Source: JASHPR01 sp963739645 (lineage in GTDB: Bacteria > Actinomycetota > Actinomycetes > Streptosporangiales > Streptosporangiaceae). From it: 64,000 nt of DNA. Location of the stretch: the NCBI GenBank assembly GCA_963739645.1, contig CAVUBM010000104.1:1-64000 (forward strand). Reading direction: 5' to 3'. Below are positions 29,174-37,399 of the stretch, piece by piece (position 1 is the stretch's first letter; every line of letters starts with the position of its first letter). Below the pieces are notes generated by a model. The model had not been told where the DNA came from, did no database searches, and saw only the letters and a list, made by a program, of their open reading frames with translations. A program made the translations under genes and the position numbers.

Positions 29174-29297
29174 GAGCGGGCGGCGGGTCTAGGCTTCGGC
29201 GAAGCCGATCGCCTGCGACGCGACCGCAGGGAGCGGCCTACACGCGGTGACCGAGAGCTGGACACTGGAGGGCTGAGGAAAACTGCAACGCCAGCAC
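29174..29297 (+). repeat. copy 1 of an imperfect 125-bp direct repeat
   Basis: Matches 30711-30835 in the same orientation with roughly 80-85% identity by eye; the best block is GCGACGCGACCGCAGGGAGC. It lies upstream of the DUF2252 gene start. It encodes nothing recognisable. Confidence 0.75.
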
Positions 29298-29405
29298 GGC
29301 CGCGGGACCCGGATGAGCATGGCTGATCAGTGGCTGCAACGGGGCGTGGCCCTACGGACTGTAGGGCTGCCGTGCCGGTGGTTCTAGGGGTAAACCCTGT
29401 TTGAC

Positions 29406-29455
29406 CTGGGTGGGCCTGCGTGGACTTGAACCACGGACCTCTTCCTTATCAGGGA
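29406..29455 (-). repeat. 50-bp exact duplicate of the 3' part of tRNA-Ile (putative att site)
   Basis: Identical to 31172-31221: from the anticodon arm through the T arm to the tRNA 3' end plus five bases beyond. The 5' half of the tRNA is missing, so this is not a functional tRNA. Duplications of exactly this part of a tRNA gene are the usual product of tyrosine-integrase insertion at a tRNA 3' end. Confidence 0.88.
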
Positions 29456-29548
29456 TGTTTCAGCGATAAGCGCCACCTGCTGGAACCCAGGTCGGCAGGT
29501 CTGTCCGTCTGTGCGCGAGTGACCGTGACGGTCCCTGACCGACCACCA

Positions 29549-29586
29549 GATCGGGCACGTGGCGGGCACGACCCTCTGATCCGTAG
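29549..29586 (+). repeat. copy B of a dispersed 23-38 bp direct repeat
   Basis: Same sequence family as 20547-20584 and 31082-31104, beginning GATCGGGCACGTGGCGGGC. It stands about 95 bases from the duplicated tRNA end. Confidence 0.7.
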
Positions 29587-29680
29587 GAGTGGGCACATCG
29601 TCCAGGATCGTCCGTTGCCGGTCATGTGCTGGGCCGACGTTCCAGAGTTGTCCGCACGGGACAGGCCCTGTCCGGTGGCT

Positions 29681-29702
29681 TGGCAGCAGTATTGGCAGCA
29701 GA
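29681..29702 (+). repeat. tandem TTGGCAGCAG repeats
   Basis: Two exact copies at 29681-29690 and 29693-29702, two bases apart. Spaced short direct repeats like this near a duplicated tRNA end resemble arm-type integrase binding sites. Confidence 0.5.
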
Positions 29703-29830
29703 CCGCGGGAGCTGCGCCGCAGGAGCCCAACCGCAACCGCATTAGCAGCTCGGATCGTGGGCGTTCAGATCGGTTCAAGCTGGACCAACGTCCTTGAGCG
29801 GTCCCGGTTGAATGCGGTGGTATAACGGTG

Positions 29831-29853
29831 AACTGCAACCCAAACTGCAACCC
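29831..29853 (+). repeat. tandem AACTGCAACCC repeats
   Basis: Two exact 11-base copies at 29831-29841 and 29843-29853, 12 bases apart start to start. They lie between the tRNA duplicate and the hydrolase start and may be arm-type integrase sites or an operator for the hydrolase gene. Confidence 0.5.
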
Positions 29854-29908
29854 ATGCGCGAGCCTCGCCAGCTGCGGGCGCGTTGGTAGCAGCGGAATCG
29901 GAGAACCT

Positions 29909-30613
29909 ATGACGTCGCAACTCAGGCTCGCCGTCCACAGCTTCCCGGGCGAGCGTCCGGTGCTGCTCGTCCATGGATTCACCAGTAGTGCCCAGATCGA
30001 CTGGATCGAGCCGGGCTGGCCGCAGGCGTTGGCTGCCCAAGGGCGTGGGACGGTCGCTGTCGACCTGCCCGGTCATGGCTCGTGCCCGGCGGCCGATCGC
30101 GACGCGATCTCGGTTAGCGCGATCATTGCGGGCCTGGTCGCGGCGATCGACAGCACCGGCCAAGACGAGGCCGACGTGGTCGGTTATTCGCTCGGCGCCC
30201 GGCTGGCCTGGCCCTTGGCTGCCACTGGCCGGGTAGGGCGCCTGGTCCTCGAGGGGCTGGGCACGACCGACCCGCTGGCCGGTATGGACATCGAGTTGCT
30301 CCGCACGGTGGCCAAAGGCGAAGCCGAGGCGCCCGACCCCGACCTCGCCGAATTCGCAGCCTGGATCTCTCAGCCCCACCTCGACCGGGATCAGATGCTG
30401 CTACTCATGGAAGCGCTGGCCGCCGAACCGTTCGATGCAGGCGCCGACCTGCCCACGGTCCCGACGCTGTTCGTCGCGGGAACCGAGGACGATCCTGTCG
30501 ACCAGCTGGCAGCGACCCTTCCGAACGCGAAATACCTCCCGGTGCCCGGTGATCATCGCGGCGCGCTGATGTCGGCTGAGTTCCGCGCCGCGGCGCTCGA
30601 CTTTCTCCACTAA
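29909..30613 (+). CDS. alpha/beta hydrolase
   Basis: 234 residues with a compact alpha/beta hydrolase fold. The oxyanion loop is LLVHGFTSS (residues 19-27), the nucleophile elbow GYSLGA (Ser94), and the catalytic histidine is expected in PGDHRGALMS near the C-terminus, with VAGTEDDPVDQL holding the acidic residue region. ATG at 29909 has GGAGA upstream; the frame runs back to 29828 across the tandem repeats, which argues against that longer start. It is the only intact gene between the two tRNA-Ile copies, so it is the probable cargo of the inserted segment. Substrate unknown. Confidence 0.82.
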   Translation: MTSQLRLAVHSFPGERPVLLVHGFTSSAQIDWIEPGWPQALAAQGRGTVAVDLPGHGSCPAADRDAISVSAIIAGLVAAIDSTGQDEADVVGYSLGARLAWPLAATGRVGRLVLEGLGTTDPLAGMDIELLRTVAKGEAEAPDPDLAEFAAWISQPHLDRDQMLLLMEALAAEPFDAGADLPTVPTLFVAGTEDDPVDQLAATLPNAKYLPVPGDHRGALMSAEFRAAALDFLH

Positions 30614-30710
30614 GTTGGGCGGTCCGTCCTGCGCCGTGGCATCACAGCGCAGGTCACGGGGTCGCGTCTTGGTCCCCTCCGTCATCCTCGACAGGCGCCG
30701 GAACCCTGGC

Positions 30711-30835
30711 GAGCGGGTGCCGGGTCGAGGTTCGGCGTAGCCGATCGCATGCGACGCGACCGCAGGGAGCGACCTCGACGCGGTGGCCGGGAGCGGGACA
30801 CTGGAAGCGCCGAGGAAGACGGCAATGTCCAGCAC
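30711..30835 (+). repeat. copy 2 of an imperfect 125-bp direct repeat
   Basis: Partner of 29174-29297, same orientation, about 1.54 kb apart. Here it follows the hydrolase gene. Confidence 0.75.
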
Positions 30836-30942
30836 CGGATGCCCTGCCGGATGGCCTGCCATGATCAGCGGCACGATGGCGTGAGGGCCGGCGCGTGCCG
30901 GCCGGGGCCCCCAAGGCCGGAGGCCGGCGCAAGGGTCGGCCC

Positions 30943-30963
30943 ACGGCGCGCGCAGCGCGCCGT
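30943..30963 (+). terminator. strong GC-rich hairpin downstream of the hydrolase
   Basis: Perfect 9-bp stem ACGGCGCGC/GCGCGCCGT with a 3-base GCA loop. It is about 330 bases after the hydrolase stop with no gene between. It could be a terminator for either strand, or part of the repeated accessory DNA. Confidence 0.45.
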
Positions 30964-31081
30964 CTTGACTTGCACGGCAGCGATGCCCGGCAGCAGGCGA
31001 TAGCTGACGACCTCAGCGAGCTGGCCGGTCCGGCGCTGCGGAAGGGGAAAAGGCGGCTATCTGGTCACGATACTTCGGGCC

Positions 31082-31104
31082 GATCGGGCACGTAGCGGGC
31101 ACGA
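31082..31104 (+). repeat. copy C of a dispersed 23-38 bp direct repeat
   Basis: Matches the first 23 bases of copies A and B with one mismatch. It lies about 70 bases beyond the 3' end of tRNA-Ile. Confidence 0.65.
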
Positions 31105-31176
31105 AAGGCCCCAGTCGCATCATGAGGGACGCAACGCGGATGACCTGGAGGCCGTGTGAGCAGGGATGTTGCTGGG

Positions 31177-31250
31177 TGGGCCTGCGTGGACTTGAACCAC
31201 GGACCTCTTCCTTATCAGGGAAGCGCTCTAACCGGCTGAGCTACAGGCCC
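31177..31250 (-). tRNA. tRNA-Ile (GAT)
   Basis: 74-nt cloverleaf on the minus strand: acceptor stem GGGCCTG/CAGGCCC with discriminator A, D arm GCTC...GAGC, anticodon arm TTCCC-TGATAAG-GGAA with anticodon GAT, T arm GTGG-TTCAAGT-CCAC. CCA is not encoded. Position after gyrA and the DUF3566 gene is the usual place for tRNA-Ile in actinomycetes; the tRNA-Ala that normally follows is not in this window, probably because accessory DNA was inserted at the tRNA 3' end. Confidence 0.95.
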
Positions 31251-31320
31251 CGTGCGCCCGGAACGACCGCTATAAGTCGGGCACGCCGAGCTAGGTTACC
31301 GCAACCCGCGGGCGGGTGCG

Positions 31321-32424
31321 TCAGTCGGTCTCCTTGAGCGTGACTTCGACGCCGCCGGCCAGGTGGGTGACCAGGTTGTAGATGACCGCCCCCACCGTGG
31401 ACAGGGCGGTGATCAGGATCACGTTCACGGCGCCGACCAGCATCGTGTAGCCGAGAACCCTCGAGGCGGAGAACCACTGGCCGGTGGCATCAGCTCCGGA
31501 CGTTCCCTTGCTGGAGGTCACGCTCGTGATCGTGGTCTGGATCGAGTGGAAGACGCCGAGCTTGCTCAGGACGTAGTAAAGCGCGGCGACGGCGACGAAC
31601 AGGACGACCCAGCCCACCAGGGAGATCATGAAGCTAAATTTCATCACCGACCAGGGCTCGATCCTGGCCAGCACGAGCTGGGCCCGGCGCGTCGATGGCG
31701 CCTGCCTTGGCGCCGCAGGCCGGACGGTTGCCGCGGCGGGCCGGGCGGCCCGCTCCGGAGCCGCTGGCCTGACCCCCGCCGCGGTCGCCGGGCCTGGACC
31801 AGGCGGCGGCGGTGCGGGCTTGGCCGGCTGAACGGGCTTGCGGGACTTCTGCTTGCCCAGGGCCGCGAACGGTGCCGTGACCCGCGCCGCGACGCCCGGC
31901 GCGACCGGCGGCGCCTGCTGCGCCTGCTGCGCCGCGACCTGGGCCGGGTAGGGCGGCACCTGGCGCTGGTACGGCGGAATCCTGAGCCCGTCACCGGGCG
32001 GCGGGGTGTCCGTATTGTCGCTGGTGTAGGACGCTGCGGGCAGCGGCATCTCAACAGGCGGCGTCACCTGATCGTCGATCTGATCACCTGCCAGCAGCGG
32101 ATCGGCTTCGGGTGCCGAGTCGCCGGGAATGGTCAGCTTTTCCGAATCGGAGGTCCCGGGAGGGTTCTCGGGCGATCCGTCGGTGAGCCATACAGTCGGC
32201 TCCACCGTACTTGGGTCCGCGCGGTGGTCCACCCCGTCCTCCTCGGGAACGTTGCCTGTCACGAGGTTATCCCCAGAATGTGAGTCCGGGTCCCCTGGGA
32301 TCTGGCGGTCTTCCGCGGCAACACTTATATGACGCGGCAGCTGGCCGCCGCGTTGCACCGGGCGGCTCTCGGATGCTGCTGAATCCCGAAGCGGCTCGTC
32401 ATCCCCAATGCGATCCGTTACCAC
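31321..32424 (-). CDS. DUF3566 transmembrane protein
   Basis: 367 residues. A long, low-complexity cytosolic N-terminal region rich in P, A and Q (about 240 residues) is followed by the DUF3566 domain: RRAQLVLARIEPWSVMKFSF, two transmembrane helices (SLVGWVVLFVAVAALYYVL and MLVGAVNVILITALSTVGAVIY), and the end HLAGGVEVTLKETD. This gene follows gyrA in most actinomycetes and may link DNA supercoiling genes with the membrane, but its function is unknown. Its start lies 26 bases after the gyrA stop, consistent with one transcript gyrB-gyrA-this gene. Confidence 0.88.
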   Translation of the reverse strand: MVTDRIGDDEPLRDSAASESRPVQRGGQLPRHISVAAEDRQIPGDPDSHSGDNLVTGNVPEEDGVDHRADPSTVEPTVWLTDGSPENPPGTSDSEKLTIPGDSAPEADPLLAGDQIDDQVTPPVEMPLPAASYTSDNTDTPPPGDGLRIPPYQRQVPPYPAQVAAQQAQQAPPVAPGVAARVTAPFAALGKQKSRKPVQPAKPAPPPPGPGPATAAGVRPAAPERAARPAAATVRPAAPRQAPSTRRAQLVLARIEPWSVMKFSFMISLVGWVVLFVAVAALYYVLSKLGVFHSIQTTITSVTSSKGTSGADATGQWFSASRVLGYTMLVGAVNVILITALSTVGAVIYNLVTHLAGGVEVTLKETD

Positions 32425-32449
32425 TGGCTATTCCTCCATACGGTCCCCG

Positions 32450-35041
32450 TCAACCGTCGCCAGGCGGCCCGGAGCCGTCGCCGCCGGCCTCATCAGTCTC
32501 GGCAGCTGCCTCGTCACCGCCGTTCTCGTCGGCCGGGAGGCCGTTGGTCCCGTCAAGTGACTCCTCGTTGCGCGCGATGGCCACCAGGCTCTGGCCAGAG
32601 GCGAGGTTCACCAGCCGGACGCCCATGGTCTGCCTGCCTGACAACTTAATCTCGGCTGCGGCCGTTCTGATTACACCTCCGGCCGAGGTAATCGCGAAGA
32701 CCTCATCCTCCGGCCGCACCATCAGCGCACCGACCAGCTCACCCCGCGCCTCGACGATCCTGGCCGTCATGACGCCCTGGCCACCCCGGCCCTGCACCGG
32801 GTACTGATCGGCCGGCGTCCGCTTGGCGTACCCGCCGCCAGTGGCGACGAGCACGTCGGCGCTGTCCCTGACCACATGCATGCCGAGCAGGCGGTCGCCC
32901 TCGCCGAACCGCATCCCGATCACGCCGGACGTGGCCCGGCCCATCGGGCGCAGCGCCTCGTCACTGGCGCGGAACCTGATCGCCTTGGCGTCCTTGCTGA
33001 CCAGGAGCAGGTCATCGTCGGCCGAGACCAGCCGGGCCGCGATGACCTCATCGTCCTCGCGGAGGTTGATCGCGATGATGCCGCCCGACCTCGGCGAGTC
33101 GAAGTCGGTCAGGTGAGACTTCTTGACCAGCCCAGATGCGGTGGCGAGCACGAGGTACGGAGCGACCGTGTAATCAGTCAGCGCCAGCACCTCAGCGATC
33201 CTCTCGTCCGGCTGGAACGCGAGCAGGTTGGCCACGTGCTGACCACGGGCGTCCCGCGCCGCTTCGGGCAGCTCGTAGGCCTTTGCCCGGTATACCCGAC
33301 CCTTGTTGGTGAAGAACAGTATCCAGTTGTGGGTCGTGGTCACAAAAAAGTGCTCGACGATGTCGTCGGTGCGCAGCTGGGCGCCGCGCACGCCCTTGCC
33401 GCCGCGGCGCTGGGCCCGGTACAGATCGGTCTTGGTCCGCTTGGCGTAGCCGCCGCGGGTGATCGTGACGACCACGTCCTCCTCGGCGATCAGGTCGGCC
33501 TCGGACACGTCGCCTTCGTAGGCGATGATCTGGGTGCGCCGGTCGTCGCCGTACTTTTCCACGATCTCGCCGAGCTCGGTGCCGACGATCTCCCGCTGCC
33601 GCTCGGGCGAGGCGAGGATCCCCTCGTAGTCGGCGATCTGGGCCATCAGCTCCTCGTACTCGTCGGTCAGCTGCTGCCGCTCCAGGGCGGCCAGCTTGCG
33701 CAGCTGCATGTCGAGGATGGCCCGGGCCTGAACCTCGTCGATCTCCAGCAGGTCCATCAGGCCCTGCTGCGCGGCCGCGGCCGAATCGCTGGCCCGGATC
33801 AGGGCGATGACCTCGTCGATCCGGTCGATGGCCTTCAGCAGCGCGCTCAGGATGTGGGCCCGCTCCTCGGCCTTGCGCAGCAGGTAGCGGGTGCGCCGGA
33901 CGATGACCTCGATCTGGTGGGTGACCCAGTGCCGGATCATCTGGTCCAGCCGCAGCGTCCGCGGCACCCCGTCGACCAGGGCCAGCATGTTCGCGCCGAA
34001 CGTGTCCTGCAGCTGGGTGTGCTTGTACAGGTTGTTCAGCACCACCTTGGCGACCGCGTCCCGCTTCAGCACGATCACCAGGCGCTGGCCGGCCCGGTCG
34101 CTGGTCTCATCCCGCACGTCGGCGATGCCGCCCAGCCGGCCGTCCCGGGCCAGTTCGGCGATCTTCGACGCCAGGTTGTCCGGGTTGACCTGGTAGGGCA
34201 GCTCAGTGACGATCAGGCAGGAGCGGCCCTTGCGGTCCTCCTCGACCTCTACGACCGCACGCATGGTGATCGAGCCGCGGCCGGTGCGGTAGGCCTCCTG
34301 GATGCCGCGGCGGCCGACGATCAGGGCGCCCGTGCTGCCGTCCGGGCCGCCGGGGAAGTCCGGGCCCTTGATCCGCTCGATCAGCGCTTCGAGCAGCTCC
34401 TCGTCGGTGGCCTCGAAGTTGTCCAGGTACCACTGGGCGCCGGCGGCGACCTCGCGCAGGTTGTGCGGCGGGATCTTGGTGGCCATGCCGACCGCGATCC
34501 CCTCCGAGCCGTTGACCAGCAGGTTCGGGAACCGGCTGGGCAGCACGACGGGCTCGGCCGACCGGCCGTCGTAGTTGGGCCGGAAATCGACGGTCTCCTT
34601 GTCGATGTCCCGCAGCATCTCCATGGCCAGCGGCGCGAGCCGGCATTCGGTGTACCGCATCGCCGCCGCCGGGTCGTTGCCCGGCGAGCCGAAGTTGCCC
34701 TGCCTGTCCACGAGCGGCATCCGCATGGCCCACGGCTGCGCCAGCCGGACCAGCGCGTCGTAGATCGCGCTGTCACCGTGCGGGTGGTAGGCCCCCATCA
34801 CGTCGCCGACTACGCGAGCGCACTTGGAGAAGCCACGGTCGGGCCGGTACCCGCCGTCGTACATCGCGTAGAGGATCCGGGTGTGCACCGGCTTCAGGCC
34901 GTCCCTGACATCGGGCAGGGCACGGCCCACGATGACCGACATCGCATAGTCGATGTAGCTGCGCTGCATCTCGACCTGGATGTCGACGGGCTCGGTGCGG
35001 TCCCCTCCGCCCGGCGGGGCCGGGGCGTTCACTTCGGTCAC
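32450..35041 (-). CDS. gyrA: DNA gyrase subunit A
   Basis: 863-residue breakage-reunion subunit of gyrase, which introduces negative supercoils with GyrB. The catalytic tyrosine is Y130 in AMRYTECRL. The quinolone-determining region reads HPHGDSAIYDALVRLAQ, with Ser91 and Asp95, the residues of a sensitive enzyme. GyrA boxes and beta-pinwheel repeats fill the C-terminal third (such as RRGGKGVRGAQLRTDD), and the tail is acidic (GGDEAAAETDEAGGDGSG). ATG at 35041 is 87 bases after gyrB. Intact. Confidence 0.96.
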   Translation of the reverse strand: MTEVNAPAPPGGGDRTEPVDIQVEMQRSYIDYAMSVIVGRALPDVRDGLKPVHTRILYAMYDGGYRPDRGFSKCARVVGDVMGAYHPHGDSAIYDALVRLAQPWAMRMPLVDRQGNFGSPGNDPAAAMRYTECRLAPLAMEMLRDIDKETVDFRPNYDGRSAEPVVLPSRFPNLLVNGSEGIAVGMATKIPPHNLREVAAGAQWYLDNFEATDEELLEALIERIKGPDFPGGPDGSTGALIVGRRGIQEAYRTGRGSITMRAVVEVEEDRKGRSCLIVTELPYQVNPDNLASKIAELARDGRLGGIADVRDETSDRAGQRLVIVLKRDAVAKVVLNNLYKHTQLQDTFGANMLALVDGVPRTLRLDQMIRHWVTHQIEVIVRRTRYLLRKAEERAHILSALLKAIDRIDEVIALIRASDSAAAAQQGLMDLLEIDEVQARAILDMQLRKLAALERQQLTDEYEELMAQIADYEGILASPERQREIVGTELGEIVEKYGDDRRTQIIAYEGDVSEADLIAEEDVVVTITRGGYAKRTKTDLYRAQRRGGKGVRGAQLRTDDIVEHFFVTTTHNWILFFTNKGRVYRAKAYELPEAARDARGQHVANLLAFQPDERIAEVLALTDYTVAPYLVLATASGLVKKSHLTDFDSPRSGGIIAINLREDDEVIAARLVSADDDLLLVSKDAKAIRFRASDEALRPMGRATSGVIGMRFGEGDRLLGMHVVRDSADVLVATGGGYAKRTPADQYPVQGRGGQGVMTARIVEARGELVGALMVRPEDEVFAITSAGGVIRTAAAEIKLSGRQTMGVRLVNLASGQSLVAIARNEESLDGTNGLPADENGGDEAAAETDEAGGDGSGPPGDG

Positions 35042-35128
35042 TGCTGCATCTCGCTTCCGTGATCACGGGAATCTGACATGCCTGAGGCCCCCGGAACCCC
35101 CGTGATCAGCGAGTCCGGTGGCGCCGCC

Positions 35129-37060
35129 TTAGATGTCGAGGAACCTGACGTCCTTGGCGTTCCGCTGGATGAACGAGCGGCGTGCCTCCACGTCCTCGCC
35201 CATCAGCACGGTGAACAGCTCGTCGGCCTGGGCCGCGTCGTCAACCGTGATCTGGCGCAGCACCCGGCGCGCCGGGTCCATCGTGGTCTCCCACAGCTCG
35301 CGGGCGTTCATCTCGCCGAGGCCCTTGAACCGCTGCACGGCGTCACGCGGCCGCGGATCCCTGCGGCCCTCCGCGATGCCGGCCTCGATCACCGCGTCCC
35401 GCTCCTTGTCGGAGTAGGCGTATCCGGGGACCGCCTTACCGTCCCACTTGATCTTGTAAAGCGGGGGCTGGGCCAGGTAGACGTGCCCGGCCTCGATCAG
35501 CGGCTTCATGAACCGGAACAGCAGCGTGAGCAGCAGCGTGGTGATGTGCTGGCCGTCAACGTCCGCGTCCGCCATCAAGATGATCTTGTAGTACCGCAGC
35601 TTCGAGATGTCGAACTCGTCGTGGATCCCGGTGCCCAGCGCCGTGATCATGGCCTGGACCTCGGTGTTCTTCAGGACCCTGTCGATCCTGGCCTTCTCCA
35701 CGTTCAGGATCTTGCCGCGGATCGGCAGGATGGCCTGGAAGTGCGGGTCCCGGCCGCCCTTGGCCGAGCCGCCGGCGGAATCGCCCTCGACCACGTAGAC
35801 CTCGCAGATCTCCGGGTCGCCGGACTGGCAGTCAGCCAGCTTGCCCGGCAGCCCCGAGCCGCCCATGAGGTTCTTGCGGGTCAGGTCCCTGGCCTGGCGG
35901 GCGGCGATCCTGGCCCTGGCCGCCTGCGTGGCCTTGATCACGATCGCCTTGGCCTCGCCCGGGTTGCGCTCGAACCAGTCGCGGAGGTGGTCGTTGCACA
36001 CCTTCTGCACGAACGACTTGGCCTCGGTGTTGCCCAGCTTGGTCTTGGTCTGACCCTCGAACTGCGGCTCGGCGAGCTTGACGTGGATGATCGCCGTGAG
36101 GCCCTCGCGGATGTCGTCCCCGGTCAGGTTCTCGTCCTTCTCCCGCAGCAGGTTCTGCTCCCGGGCGTACCGGTTCACGATCGAGGTCAGCGCGGTGCGG
36201 AACCCCTCCTCGTGCGTGCCGCCCTCGGCCGTGTTGATCGTGTTGGCGAAGGTGTGCACGGACTCCGCGTAGGAGCCGCTCCACTGCATGGCCACCTCGG
36301 CCGCGATGCCCGGCGCCTCGTCACCGAACTCGATGACCGAGCCGTGCACCGATTCCTTGGACGCGTTGAGGTACCGGACGAAGTCGGCGATGCCGCCCTC
36401 GTAGCGGTAGTGGACGACGTTCGGCTCGCCGTTGATGTGATCCGGCCGCTCGTCGGTCAGGGTGATCGACAGCCCGCGGTTCAGGAACGCCATCTCCTGC
36501 AGCCGCCGGGACAGCGTCTCGAACGTCCAGACCGTGCTCTCGAAGATGTCGGTGTCCGGCCAGAACGTGATGATGGTGCCGGTCTCGGTGGTCGCCTCGC
36601 CCCGCTGCAGCGGGCCGGTCGGCTCGCTGAGCGCGTACGACTGCCGCCACACGTACCCGTCCCGGCGGATCTCGACCTCCAGCCGGGCCGACAGCGCGTT
36701 GACGACCGAGACGCCGACGCCGTGCAGGCCGCCGGACACCGCGTAGGAGTCGCCGCCGAACTTGCCGCCGGCGTGCAGGGTGGTCAGCACGACCTCGACC
36801 GCGGGGCGGTTCTCCACCGGGTGGTTGTCGACCGGGATGCCGCGGCCGTTGTCGAAGACCCGGACCCCGCCGTCGGCGAGCAGCGTGACATCGATCCGGT
36901 CGGCGAAGCCCGCCAGGGCCTCGTCCACCGCGTTGTCGACAACCTCCTGGACCAGGTGGTGCAGGCCACGCTCGCCGGTGGAGCCGATGTACATGCCGGG
37001 GCGCTTGCGGACAGCCTCCAGCCCCTCTAGGACCGTGATAGAGCGTGCATCGTACGCCAA
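35129..37060 (-). CDS. gyrB: DNA gyrase subunit B
   Basis: 643-residue ATPase subunit of gyrase. GHKL motifs are EVVDNAVDEA, DNGRGIPVDNHP and SGGLHGVGVSVVNAL; the transducer lysine lies in FEGQTKTKLGN; the TOPRIM domain has EGDSAGGSAKGGRD and MADADVDGQH; the end is NAKDVRFLDI. Residues LPIRGKILNVEKARIDRVL place it as actinobacterial GyrB. A terminator-like hairpin lies upstream, so gyrBA probably has its own promoter in the 340-base gap to dciA. Intact, in contrast with the frameshifted dciA and recF. Confidence 0.96.
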   Translation of the reverse strand: MAYDARSITVLEGLEAVRKRPGMYIGSTGERGLHHLVQEVVDNAVDEALAGFADRIDVTLLADGGVRVFDNGRGIPVDNHPVENRPAVEVVLTTLHAGGKFGGDSYAVSGGLHGVGVSVVNALSARLEVEIRRDGYVWRQSYALSEPTGPLQRGEATTETGTIITFWPDTDIFESTVWTFETLSRRLQEMAFLNRGLSITLTDERPDHINGEPNVVHYRYEGGIADFVRYLNASKESVHGSVIEFGDEAPGIAAEVAMQWSGSYAESVHTFANTINTAEGGTHEEGFRTALTSIVNRYAREQNLLREKDENLTGDDIREGLTAIIHVKLAEPQFEGQTKTKLGNTEAKSFVQKVCNDHLRDWFERNPGEAKAIVIKATQAARARIAARQARDLTRKNLMGGSGLPGKLADCQSGDPEICEVYVVEGDSAGGSAKGGRDPHFQAILPIRGKILNVEKARIDRVLKNTEVQAMITALGTGIHDEFDISKLRYYKIILMADADVDGQHITTLLLTLLFRFMKPLIEAGHVYLAQPPLYKIKWDGKAVPGYAYSDKERDAVIEAGIAEGRRDPRPRDAVQRFKGLGEMNARELWETTMDPARRVLRQITVDDAAQADELFTVLMGEDVEARRSFIQRNAKDVRFLDI

Positions 37061-37217
37061 AGCGGAATACTCCTCCTGAAACAGGACAGCCAGGCGGGCA
37101 CTGCCTCGCGGGAGACGTCCCCCGAATCCCCCCTCCGGCTGCGACTTCCATTCTACCTGGGAGTACCGTCACGCTCAGCCGACTGAGTCAGTCCGGGGGG
37201 ACAAGCCCGGCTAAAAC

Positions 37218-37242
37218 ATCCCAGAGGTATAACCTCTGGGAT
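37218..37242 (-). terminator. terminator hairpin after dciA
   Basis: Perfect 10-bp stem ATCCCAGAGG/CCTCTGGGAT with a 5-base loop. On the minus strand it is followed by GTTTTAG, so it looks like an intrinsic terminator for the dnaA-dnaN-recF-dciA transcript just before gyrB. Confidence 0.75.
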
Positions 37243-37268
37243 TCCTGTGCTATTCCAGGGGACAACCC

Positions 37269-37313
37269 GTGTTAACCCGGGGGGACGACCCCCCGGAACC
37301 CCCCGGCGTGTGG
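37269..37313 (+). repeat. GC-rich dispersed repeat, copy 1
   Basis: About 45 bases containing CCCGGGGGGACGACCCCCCGG, itself a hairpin, then AACCCCCCGGCGTGTGG. The reverse complement occurs nearly unchanged at 63575-63618. Confidence 0.75.
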
Positions 37314-37399
37314 CTAAGGCCGGAGCGATGGCGAACCGTCGGCGACGGCGTGTACCAGCCGCTCGGGCCGACCTCCGGCCGGCCGTCGCGGCTGACACG

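Larger units (their letters stand above)
29005..29908. other. 904-base region of repeats without a gene
   Basis: Holds the first copy of a 125-bp direct repeat, a 50-bp exact copy of part of tRNA-Ile, copy B of a dispersed repeat, and two pairs of 10-11 bp tandem repeats just before the alpha/beta hydrolase gene. No open frame in it resembles a protein. It reads as an integration scar. Confidence 0.6.
37061..37399. other. dciA-gyrB intergenic region
   Basis: About 340 bases. It should carry the gyrB promoter on the minus strand. It contains a perfect hairpin (37218-37242) and a GC-rich repeat (37269-37313) that recurs inverted at 63575-63618. No gene is seen in it. Confidence 0.6.

Noticed and set aside
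29411..29455. Second tRNA-Ile gene
   Set aside because: Only the 3' part is present; the acceptor 5' strand and D arm are missing.
32876..35062. 728-codon open frame antisense to gyrA
   Set aside because: High-GC shadow frame; no similarity to proteins and gyrA on the other strand is certain.
35078..37030. 650-codon open frame antisense to gyrB
   Set aside because: Shadow of gyrB caused by GC-rich third positions.
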